Of a stretch of DNA of 64,000 bases, positions 34,484 through 46,844 are shown piece by piece (the stretch's first letter is position 1; each line of letters begins with the position of its first letter). Made by a program: the position numbers and the translations under genes. The stretch is from Anniella stebbinsi. Its lineage: Eukaryota > Chordata > Lepidosauria > Squamata > Anniellidae. The stretch covers positions 173,984,382-174,048,381 of the forward strand of contig JARDYH010000003.1 of the NCBI GenBank assembly GCA_029215795.1. Direction: 5' to 3'. The notes under the pieces are model-generated. The model was not told the DNA's origin, made no database searches, and worked only from the letters and a program-made list of their open reading frames with translations.

Positions 34484-37283
34484 GAAACAAGTCCGGGATA
34501 AAGTTCTGGAGAAGCACCAATCAGGATTGGGTTACAAAAAAAATCCCAAACTATGAACATTCCCCGGAGCACTGTTAAATCCATTATTACAAAATAGAAA
34601 GAACATGGCACAACCACGACTCTGCTTAAAGAAGGGCGTCCACCAAAACTCAGTGTCTGGGTAAGAGAAGCAACCATGAAGCCAATGGTAACTTTGAAGG
34701 AGATGGAGGGATCCACAGCCGAGATGGGAGAAACCATCCATGGGACAACTATCACCCAGACGCTCCATAAATCTGGGCTTTATGGAAGAATGGCAAGGAG
34801 AGAGCCATTGCTGAAAACTCCCGTTATCAAATCCCATTTGGATGTTGCCGAAAGGCATGTGGGAGATACAGCAAACATCTGGAGAAAGGTTCTCTGGTCT
34901 GGTGAGACCAAAATTGAACTTTTTGGCCTTAGCGCAAAACGCTATGTGTGGTGCAAAGCCAACAGTGCTCACCGCCCAGAGAACACCACCCCCATGGTGA
35001 AGCATGGTGGTAGCAGCAACATGTTGTTAGGAAGCTTTACATTGTCAGGGACTGGGAAGTCCGTCAGGATTGGAGCCAAATACAGGGAAATTCTAGAGGA
35101 AAACCTGTTTCAGTCTGCAAGTGACCTGGGACTGCGGCAGAGGTCCATCTTCCAGCACAACAATGCCTGAAACACAGCCAAAATTACACTGAAGTGGTTT
35201 AAAAACAAGAACTTAAATGTCTTAGAATGACCCAGTCAAAGCACAGACTTCAATCCAATTGAGAATCTATGGCAAGACTTAGAAAAATTCTAAATCTTGC
35301 CAAGACTTAGAAAAACATGCCAGAGCTTGAGCAATTTTGCCAAGAAGAATGGGCAAATATTGCAGGATCCAGATGTGCAAAGATAGAAGAGACTTACCCC
35401 AAAAGACTCACAGCTGAAATTGCTGCCAAAAGTGCTTCTACCAAGTATTGTCTCAAGGGGTGAATACTTATGCAAACAACAAATGGCACTTTGTTGTTTA
35501 CCTAACTTTGTGCCACAATAAAAATATTTTACACCTTCAAAGTGTTAAAGTATGTTGTGTAAATCAAATGGTAAACATGCCAATTAACTTGATTTTAATT
35601 GCAGAAAAAATGTGGGCAAAGCAAAGGGGGCGTGAATAGTTTTACAAGACATTGTACATCTCATCACCTTAAGGTTAGACTACTAGACCCCCATGGCAGC
35701 CTTTTCCAACTTGAAGCCCTCTGGATACTTTAGATTACAACTTCCAGCATTCCTGACTATTGGCTATTCTGGTTGGAGCAGATTGGAGTTGAAGGCCAAA
35801 ACATCTGGAGGGCACCAGATTGTGGAAGGCAGCCCTATGTATAGGATAGGATGGATATTTTTATTCTGATGTTATGGAATAAAGAGACAAGTGCAAGCTG
35901 TATGCTTGTCCATATTAGCCAAAAAAGAAACTTTCCCAATCTGTCCCTAGGATGATCTGTCTCCACAGCTAAAGCTTCTGCACCAGTAGCAGGAGATATG
36001 CAGAAGTTCTACTTTGGAAGAAAGAAGTGTGAGAAGCAGGAAGAGTGAGGCACTTGCATTTCCAGTTTGCCCTGTATTATAATGCACAAAGTCACTCTGA
36101 AAGACCTATAAACTTTGTAAGCCACAGGAAAAGGTTTGAGGAAGAGTAACATCTATAGGAGAATAGAAGATCTATTCAAAAGTGGGTTCACCTACAAGTT
36201 AACATTCCAAACTGATGCAATTTTGTAACCCTGAAACCACATTAAGGGAACACAAGCCAAAGTTACTACCTAATCTCTTCAGTGGAGCCCATGAGTTTGC
36301 ATGCAGTTTATTGTGTTAACATTTTCATCTTTGGTTTTGTAAAACTAAATAAATCCCACTGCTTCTGTGAAGTAATAATTATTTGTTTTTGTTTTACAAA
36401 AAACGACTGATTTAATACCTTTTTTTAGAATGTTGGTTAATATGTGATGCTATTAACAGAAAACATCATGCTGTAAAGGATTCCCTCCATAAGCTTTATA
36501 GAATTCTTGTTGGTTATTTCCTTAACATAAAAACAGAGTTAGGTTTGTTAGTAGATATTAAACACACACATGGTTTTATAAGTAGTTTGAGTCTTATGCT
36601 GCAAAGCTATGCAAGCTTATCTCAGAATAAGACCCACTGAAAATAGTGAAACTAACATCTGAGTAAGCTCTCAGGAGTTTGCACTGCACATAATTATGCT
36701 TTGACTTCTTCTGTTGCAGATGTAAAGCTTTATTAAATACTGGTTGGCTGAAGAAAAATAGTCCAACATCTACAATGAGGTGAAATACTGGATGAGGTTT
36801 AATTTCTATGAACTTTAGCACTGTAATATATCCAAAGAAGGTGACAGGAGTTGCTGAGACCTGTGAGCTAGGAACTCAGACTCCCATAAAAAAATAATGT
36901 GTGGGAAAGACTCCTGCAGTATAACAGGTAAACCTACTCTTAAGATCAAGAAACTGCTGCGCTACCTCAAAACCCATCTAACTTGCTATAGCTTTTCTTG
37001 ACTCAAAAAGTGACAAAAAGTTTCATAACGCATCCATTTCCTGTGACATAAAAAGAGAGAAATTTCTGTTCTCTCAACTAGTATTTTCAGTTGTTCTTGT
37101 ACAGATCAGCAAGTAATATAATGGGTTCTAGACAAAAGCAACTCATATGCATATGCACAGTAACTGGCAGCTAAGGCAAAACTGAGAGAGATGGGGGGGT
37201 CTGTGATGGGCCATTCACACACCATTGCTTAACTGGAGTTACTGAGCAATAAATATGAATTTGAGAACTAATCTGATAGATAC

Positions 37284-37365
<82 letters not shown>

Positions 37366-39390
37366 TAACATACCCAATCATAGTGACGGGTTCTAAGCAG
37401 CCCACACTGAACCTGAACATTTAAAAGTAATAATGATGTACTCCTCTAAATGTTTTTATATGAATCCATTTTCTTGCTATTGTCACAGAAATACGTGCAA
37501 GTTCCCAAAGGCAACATGATTTTTTGCCACTAATGAGGATGTTCAGTAATGCCTGGAAATGTTGACTGGTTGGTTAATGACTCACGAATAGAGGAACCTG
37601 TGGAAGTCCCACGGAGAAAATTTTGTAAGCCATCTTCACCATCACTTGAACTAGCCATGCTGTTCCTCATCTGCATGACAGACAGCTGAGAGCAGAGACT
37701 GGGTTGTCGATCTATTTTTTGGGATGTCTGTAAAGAAACAAATTATATTGAATCCTCCATCATTAGAAGAACATTTAATAGAGAGCAATTTATATATGTT
37801 TATTTACCATATTTCCTCCAAGGATCTCAGGATACTGCATGTGTTTCTTCATTGAGCACTTTTTCTTCAGAACAGCTCTATGTGGCAGGTTAGGATGAGA
37901 GGTACTGGGCGAGTTCAGACTATCACAATGGGAGAAGAAACCATCCTGGCTGCTCCCTCCCCACCTGCACATGCTGTGCATGCACCCACCATTTGCATTA
38001 TTCTCCGCGCTGTAGCAAGGGTTGGCATATCATCCGAAATCAGTTGTACCTACCTTACAACCTCTACTGAGCATCTTGGGCTGTAGGATGGGTATGATGT
38101 CCCTCCCCCCTGCCCCGTCCCACTGTGCTGGGTTTGGACGACATGCCAACCCACGCTGCAGCATGGAGGACAATGCAAATAGTGTTCGCATGCAGGGGAG
38201 CAGCCACAATGGCTTTTTCCCTGCTGCGATCATTCAAACCCAATCAATGACTAGCACAAGGTCACTCCTTCGCCATGTAATTGGAATCGGCTATTAATTG
38301 TCTTTTCAAGGGCTGTATGGATATTGCTATATAGGTATAGATCCAAAGGGGGATCTGGGTGTACAGCAATCAGGCTGTCCCTATAACTCTCTGGAGCTTC
38401 AGGGAAATGGTCTCGGATAGCTCCGCAATAGCAGCTGCAGCATATAACTGACCTGCCGCTACTGCAGATCCACCCCGAGGCAAACCCCTCATAAAGATGT
38501 ACCCTCTGTCACCTCTCTCTAATCACTGAGAATGCTTGTAGCTCTAGTAAAGGCCTCCGGTAATGCTGATACCATCACAAGCCCTCCAGAACCCATATGC
38601 AATTACTATGGGTTCCACATTAGAATCTGAATTAATTACAAATTAGAAACACATTTAATGTGAAACAAAATTATTATGGAGCAAAAGTAGCAAGTTCTAC
38701 CCATCCTTAAGTAACGAATGTATTGCGACTTATGTTTTAAGAACATAAGAAGAGCCCTGCTAGATCAGACCAAGGGTCCATCTAGTCCAACACTCTGTTC
38801 ACACAGTGGCCAATCGGCTGTTGACTAAGGACCCACAAGCAGGACACAGTGCATAGCACCTTCCCACTAGGTGTTAAAGATACAGGAGCCCTATCCTCCT
38901 TTTCATATGGTCACCCTACCTCCAACTCATGTTCCCCAACAACTGGTGCATATATGTGGCTTAATGTTTTCATGGGCATCAGCCTTTCTCAGAGGCATGA
39001 CAAAGTAGCCCCAACCCCAACGTATACATCTGACAAAGAAGGCTCTAACCAACAATCATGTCACAATAAAACCATTTACTTTTGAGACGCCAGAGGAATC
39101 TCTGAAGTTTTTGCTACAACAGATAAATGCAGCTTCTGGCATGCAAACCCTGCAAATCCCAGCAATTAACCAGGCAGAAATATGTGCATGTGAGTCTACA
39201 ATTGTGAACTTGCTGTAAAAATAATAGGTGAGTAATTAAGCTAAGTGGAAGCTTAATTTCTAGGGAATGTAGCAAGTCTCATATGGTAAAACAGTGGAAT
39301 CACATCAAGCTCACCATTTCATCTACTGACAGGGGCCATCCCGATGTCTCAGGCAAAGCCAATCCCCTATCAATCTCCAAAAGCTAGTAG

Positions 39391-39436
<46 letters not shown>

Positions 39437-42400
39437 CACCTTTGGATTGAAAGCTAATTGATCGGCATCACATTCAAAGGAAAGTTAAAAACAGGCATTT
39501 TAGAAGAAATATATTTTAAGGAGTGACATGTACTTTTAAGAAGTGAGCATAACATGGACAGAGCGATATAGCGCATGAGAGCAGAAAGGAAATGGCTTAC
39601 CTTATCACTCAGGGTTGGATCATTTAATGAATACAACTTGTTTGTAATATCCTTCCCAATAAGATGCTTAAATATTTCAAAAAGAAATGGCTCAGATTCC
39701 AGGAAATATGCAAGTCTCTCTCTGGACCAGCATAAGAACTTGCAATTATCATCAGCAGTAATAGAGACCTATGAAGAAAGCACACTCATGAAATTAGCAC
39801 TGCTTTAGTGGGCTTCACTGATCACAACACATTCAGTTAGGATGTAGTTTGGATGTTAAACAAAGAGAGATGTGGTGTTTCATAGGATAAACCACTATTA
39901 ATACACAAGTGTATCAACAGTGTTTTATCCTATGAAATATCCCATCAACAATGCATCTTAGGATGTTCTTAACTCAGTGAGAGATTGAGGCCAATATGTT
40001 TCCCAAATTTTCTAGGAAGTTGTAATGAACAACATTTTGGAACCTGCTTTCTAAACTATTTCAGGTCCTGTCCCCCTGCCCAAAAGCATCCAGTAAGGAA
40101 AGCTATTACAAGGTATGGAATTAAAGAGAGAGATTCCAATATCTGGGATTAAACCAGCCACAACCATTGGCATATCACTCCAATCAGACTTCCCCAATCT
40201 GGTGACCTCCAGATGCAACTCTTATAATTCCCAATGGCTAGGCTGGCTGGGAATTATGGGAGTTGCAATCCAACACATCTGGAGGGCACCAGGTTGAAGA
40301 AGGCTGCTCTAGATATGGCCCAAAGCTTCGCTGTTCCAAGACAACCATCAGTACCCCCACCCCACAAATTCTCAGTAGGCTTAGCTGTGTAGGATGTAAG
40401 TCAACTTAAAAAAAAATTGGATAGGAACTAATTTAACATCCAGATTTCTCACCATATTTTTAATTTATTTATTTATTTACTGCATTTTTATACTGCCCAA
40501 TAGCTGGAGCTCTCTGGGCAGTTTACAAAAATTAAAACCATTCAAAATATATAATGACAGTATAAAAACATAATTTAAAATACAGTATAAAAGCACAATT
40601 GTCATACTTGCAGGTAGATTTTACTTGTTTTCATGGAACGTAAGGTAAACATAGGAGCAACAATAACAGAAACACAGGGGTGTGAAATCAGCTACTTTGG
40701 GTTTGTTCAAGACAGCAATGCATCCAGCAGATGGCACCAGCATGCCAAACAAAAACACAAGCAAACCCACCTGCCCCCACCCGCAACTCCTACATGAAAA
40801 AATAACCCACAATCAGCACATAACATGAATGATGAATATGCTACTTTCAAAATGAAGCTAAAGCAAGAGGCAACATGGCCAATACATAAGCATAGTGGGA
40901 GGCACCATGCGCCAATTTTTAATTTAGTGTACATTATTTCCATATTTATATAAGGTATACGTCTATATTTAGAAACATAAGCTTGAGAGAAATGATTAGC
41001 AGTCAATTAAAAATGGGCATTTTTCATTCAGCGGAAAAGACACCTGACCTACATAAAGACTTAGATAAAAACTAAGGAACCAATATGCCAAAGATTTACA
41101 GCCAAAGCGTTTAAGTGGTTAGAACATAGCAATATGTGATGTTCAGCCCCAAATGCAAAGGAACTGTTTCAGCTTCCTGGCTTCTAGTTCTTCTCCTCCT
41201 GTTCACTATGTTTTTTCTGGAATGGAAGCTGACCTGCAGGTTAGAGCTACTAAGAATGTCTCCTTTAACATTCATTAGTGGTGATAATTCCTTCTCAGCA
41301 CAGAACAAATCAATGCCCAAAGGAAAGACTGTACTCACAACAGTGCAAGCATCCAATAACTGACTTCCAGTGCAGAGATGAACGTATCTCAGTAACTACC
41401 TTTCCTTGGCATTAAACCCAGCCCTCAACTGGAACATATTACACCGATGACTAATTTTAGACTCTGTACCAGCCTCCTGTCTCTGCTTTACTATTGAGTA
41501 GCTACTGCATATTCACAACAAATAACAAGTTAGTGGAAAGTTGCAGCTCAAGGTTTGAGTGGTTAGTACAAACTAATATCTGAAATTCAACCTACCCACT
41601 TCCCAGCATGGTTTTGAGAATCTGGGATTTCTCACAACTTGACTTCCTGACCCACAGTCACTTTGCCTCCTTGCTGGGATACTCCCTACCCACCAATGGT
41701 ATAGAAGGCCCACGAATGAGGTTTTCCCCACGATTCAACTCCCTCTATTTCCTGGGTTTCCTCATCTACATCCAGATGCGCTCAAATCCCTGCTTCTCAA
41801 GGCACCACCTATTCTGCCTCTCTGTTGCTTGTTAAGTTGCCATCAGACTGGATATGGGAAATCATTTTCAACCACTTTCCGCTGTCTTTAAAAAGGCGGC
41901 CTAGAGGTATGGTGACTGAACTACAGGTCTAGAAGTAGAAGGCCTAATTTCCCTTGACATATATACACGCACCTTCCTTTTGCCTTCTCTCATCTCTTGT
42001 CCAAACGGTTTGGTGGGTTTTGGAAAGAATGCAGAAGAGGGGTTATGTGGGATGACTACAAGCAGCAGTTTCCTTAAAACTGCTTTCAACTCTCTGAACA
42101 AACAGACACACACCCAAACTGTCATTTTTTTTTGCCATTGTAGACTCAATTGCGTCTTGAGCTCTTTCTCACTGACCTTTCCATCCCACAGTCTCTCTGG
42201 CTGTCATAGGCAAACTCCACAATAACTAATACTGTTTCTCTCAGCGTTGTCTCCATGGTGGCGGGGGGGGGGGGGGGGGACCCTAATGGCTCTCCAAGAT
42301 TACCTTGCATTATGAAGTATGAAATATTCTGTCTTTCTGTTCCAAACTCCATATTGTCCTGCTTTCAATGTTTCTCTCGGGATAATTAGAACTATTGACT

Positions 42401-45334
42401 AATTTTCCAGAAGCAATTTATGGCTAAAATTATCATTGGTCATGTAATAATGCAATAAAGTGAAAGTACAAATAAGTGCAAGCAATAAAGTGCAAGTATA
42501 GGCTGACCAGATAAAATCCAGGTCAGAGCTCATGTAACTTCAACAGTTGTTGAGAAAAGGGAATTTCAGCCAGAGTCATTTGTATGCAATTAGTTCCTGG
42601 TGAAATTCCCTCTTCATCACAACTGTTAAAGGCACTATACTAGAGTGACCATATACAAAAGAAGGCAAGGCCCCTGCAACTTTAACTGTTGCGATGAAGA
42701 GGGAATTTCACCAGGAACTAATTGCATACAAATGACACTGCCTGAAATTCCCTTTTCTCTACAACTGTTAAAGTTATATGAGCCCTGACCTGGATTTTAT
42801 CTGGTCACCCTATGCAAGTACAGATAAGTTTTATCAATAAGCAAAAGCATTATAAAATATAGAAGGAAGGGACAGTAATGGCACTGTCACTTTTATCTTC
42901 AATACTTCTTTTTCATTCTGTCTTCCAGTTCTCCCTAATTATTTTGCCCAATACTTTGTGTTATTAAACCTTTAAAACATCTGAAGTAGAAAAAGGAACC
43001 TTATACTTTTACAGCTGTTAGAAGTAACACAACACTGACATGTTGCATTAGTAATTATAAAGATTTTATGTTCCAACATTAAAAATGTAAGAGTCTATAT
43101 GAATAAAGTTAGACAAGTCAATTCACTGTTGCTCATAAATTTTGTTGCACCTCATACTTTCTTCATCTGTGAATCTTACGTCTAATTATATTCACACCCT
43201 ACAGAACAGTTACATACCTGGAACTTCTCGCCCCGATTCATCTGAGTTGATCGGTATTCAGGAGAATCTATAAAGGCACAGGGGTAAATATTATGCAGAA
43301 AATGCCCTCGATAGGAGACCTTCATTCTGATGATAAAAATATTTATTAAAATCATTTGATAATATCTGTGGTACAAACAATTTAATCTGTACTGGAAAAC
43401 AATAATCTATGAAGGACACATCATTTAGGGGTCATTCACATGACTTCTGTAATCTTGAGTTGATTATTTCCTACTCTTGCTAATAGTTATCAGTTCAGAT
43501 TCAGGCATGCCTGCAGTGAACTTTTGTCCATAAGACATGGTGGAGATGTAGTATGTAATATGCTAACCACAGTTAAGATATTGCAAGATGCCCTGAACCT
43601 CCCTCCCTTTATATGCACCAATCCCCCCTCCTGGCCTGAATCTTGGTTAAAAGTAAATACAGTTAGCATTAACATCAAATCAAGTATCATGCTGCATCAT
43701 GATTAGTTTTAAAAGAGTGGGGGGGAACAGTGTACTCCACAGCAGAATACCACTTTCCCAATCCTGGTTAGGAGGACACTGGGAATGTTAGTTTTGTCAC
43801 AGGTCAGCATATTACCACAGACAAGAGTGAATCTGTGAGGCACAACCCAGCACATGGTGCTGCAAGTCTACTGTCTATAGACAGGTAGCCGCTGCCCACA
43901 CGAGGCACACAAAGACCATGTGAACCATTCTTACTGGGTGGTTTTGGCTAAATAACCACTAAGATTCAGTCTGCATTGTAAAATGAGAATGATACTGATC
44001 AACCTCATTGTTCTCTAAAGTTAAGTTAATAAGCATGGCAAAGCACACAGTTCATTTGAAAAAGCTTAACCTGGTTAATTATAATAAAACCTTACTTCAA
44101 AATGATTCCAGACTGTAATCCTAAATTCTCCCCAGCATCCTCCACTAGAAGCAATGTATTTACTATTGCCATTGCAAATCCTAAATTCTATAAACATTTC
44201 ATTTTCTACATAGCCTCTTATTACACATCCCTTGGCTCATTCTCGGGATGACATTAAATTAAGTGCAGATAACATTGATGGGCAGAAAGAAACTAGGACA
44301 ACCAACTGAGCTTCACCCAAGCCTTGTTTATGTAATCTGTTAGCTCAATGTGACTACAACCTTGCCATGCTGTTGTCCAGAGCTTAATCTAAACAGGGCT
44401 CACCAATGCTTAACTCTAGAACCAGGTTTTGATATTAGGGCTTGGCATTGGGCATGTGATGTATTGAATGAAGTAAGTACAGATCTGGGAGCAGGGCAAG
44501 TCTTCCAAAACTAGCATCATGATTACGAAGCACTCGCCTCACTGAACTTTATGTCAATATGTATTCCAGCTTCTGCACAATTAACCTAGGCTTAGTTTCT
44601 AAGTGAACTGAGAGTTATTTTTTACTATGGTACTTTCATAAAAACAGGAAAGGCAGCTGTTCTATCAATTTCACCCACACTGGCTTCTTCTCATATTTCA
44701 GCCAAATTCCCGAGATCAGTGAGAATCTTTATAGAAATCAAATAATAGCAATTTAAGAGGAGACAAAAATTCTATGCTGTACATTTTCACTGTAATTTAG
44801 GATTAGAAGCTAGAAAATGTAAACAAAGTTTACAAATATTAAAAATTGTTAAGGCATATTGGTTTGCCGAATAAGGAGAACTTGAGGAAGAGTCAGTAAA
44901 AAATAGAAGAACCAGCTATTTCTATAGAGACATCTTACCCTATATTTTCAATCTTTCAGTCTCGATTTGCCGGCGGTTTTTAAACCAACCTCTTTGCAGA
45001 ATTAAGGCTGGACTCTTTTCTCAGGCCTAATATTATTCATGTACTTATCAACTACAGATAGTTGAGGCTAAACTTCAATGTTAACCAAACACATGGACTA
45101 ACATTAAGGAGCAGTCCCTGAATAAGTGAAGTGAACAGCTGAGCAATCAAGGAATCAGACAAGTCATTACAGGGTGCTACAGTTCATTGACACAGTAAAT
45201 GTAGGTGTGGCATGAAGAAGAAAGCAATTTAAGCACTGTTAAGAGTACAGTAAAAAAAGTTTCTGCTTTCTATCCCTTTACAACAGATGCCTAGGATTTA
45301 AGTGCCACTGTATTGTCAATGCATAAACTTAAAT

Positions 45335-45369
<35 letters not shown>

Positions 45370-46800
45370 ATTTCAAAATATATTTAAGGCTAACCATTGT
45401 GTATATATTTTAACTTAAGACTAGCTGCATCCATAGTGGATCAAGAGCCTCCTTGTCACTTTGGTGTTGCGCCGCTTTACATCTACTTCTCTTCTCGCCC
45501 CCTCTTGAATATTTAATGCAAGAAATAACGACAGTGAAATTTCCCTAGAACTAAATTTTGCCTTGACACATATGCACACAAAACTCATTGAAATAAGCCG
45601 TTCAGCAATGCAATTACAAGTGAAAGGATAAAACTATCATATATTTATGAGAGAAGGTGGAAGTTAACAGGCTGGAGCCAACTTTTTCCCCCCACTGGCA
45701 GTATCATTCCTTGAGCAGAGTTCTGCTCAATAGGTTGTATCCAATGCAGTAAGTCTCCGGATGGAAGCAGTTCCATTAGCAGAACCAGGGAGGGACCTTC
45801 ACCCCGTCGCAGCTCCTTACACACCACATTTACTCTTAAGGGCAGGGAAATCCTCTGGAGCAGGTTTTGGGCAGCACAACTGGCTGATGGGGGAGGAGGA
45901 AAGAGGAAAGTCCCATTATGGTAGCGGATGTCTGTTGGTGTTTAACCCTTTGAGGCTGTTCTCATGACACTAGAGCCCACCATAGATTAGGCTGCAGTGA
46001 GGCTGTGGTGCATGTGACTGCCATTTTGAATATGCAACTCCCACTCAGGGGTTGTTGTCTCATGCAAACCCAGTGTGCGTTAAACAACCCTTGCATAATA
46101 CATGGTCTGCTTTAGGGGGTTAACCTAGGGTTATTTAATCCTCACATAACCCACGCTCGCCGTGGTTGCATGACACAACAATCCCTAAGTGGTGATTACA
46201 TATGTAATTTTACACCCACGGGCACCATGGCTCATTATGTTCCCAATGGCAGAAGTCAGACAGGCGATTTTGACAGACTCTCCTCTGTCCTCTGTAGACC
46301 CAGACCCACCTCCCCCACTATCCCAGAGGACGCCCCAACCCTCTGGATCAAATTTTGGGGAGCACAGGGAATTGCAAGGGTGGGGGAAGTCAAGAACACT
46401 TCTTCTCCTCCATTCCACCAGGGAGATTTCTCTGCTGGGTCAGACGCCTGCCTTCCATGGATGGAAGGAGGCCTTCAGTCAGCAGGAGGTAGGTTCTGGA
46501 TCTATCCCATTATATACCACAGCCTTTCAGTTTTGCTTTTCATTTCCCCACAATTCAACTATAAAAAAGGATGGCTCCTCTTCAAACTCTTTCAAACACA
46601 TACTTTCCTTTTAGCAGAATACTTAAACGATCATCCACTGATGTTTTATCCTCTGCAGCATATGCTTGACCTGTTTGCAGTGTCTGAATACTGCAGAATT
46701 GTCCTGTCAGTCTTTGGAATAGCTCTGGAGGCACGTGGAGTGGTTCAAACATTCTCTTATACAGACTACTGAGCTCTTTATCTATCTTTATCTGGAACAC

Positions 46801-46844
<44 letters not shown>

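Larger units (their letters stand above)
32313..35655 (+). mobile_element. Tc1/mariner transposon, inactivated, split by an L2 LINE
   Basis: The terminal inverted repeats are recognisable: ACAATGAAACTTGCAGAAGT then ATTCACCC at the left, and on the reverse strand ACAATGTCTTGTAAAACTAT then TCACGCCCCC at the right. The right end is followed by TA, as expected for TA target sites. Transposase coding begins near 32703 (MKTKELTK), is interrupted at 32826-34486, and resumes to about 35470. Without the inserted LINE the element would be about 1.6 kb, the usual Tc1 size. Confidence 0.85.

Noticed and set aside
34366..34755. Minus-strand frame with a run of Ile
   Set aside because: Translation of the (ATT)n LINE tail.
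46170..46772. 200-codon plus-strand frame opposite BVES exon 4
   Set aside because: Its right end is the antisense of a real BVES exon and the left end overlaps a repeat; no family resemblance.
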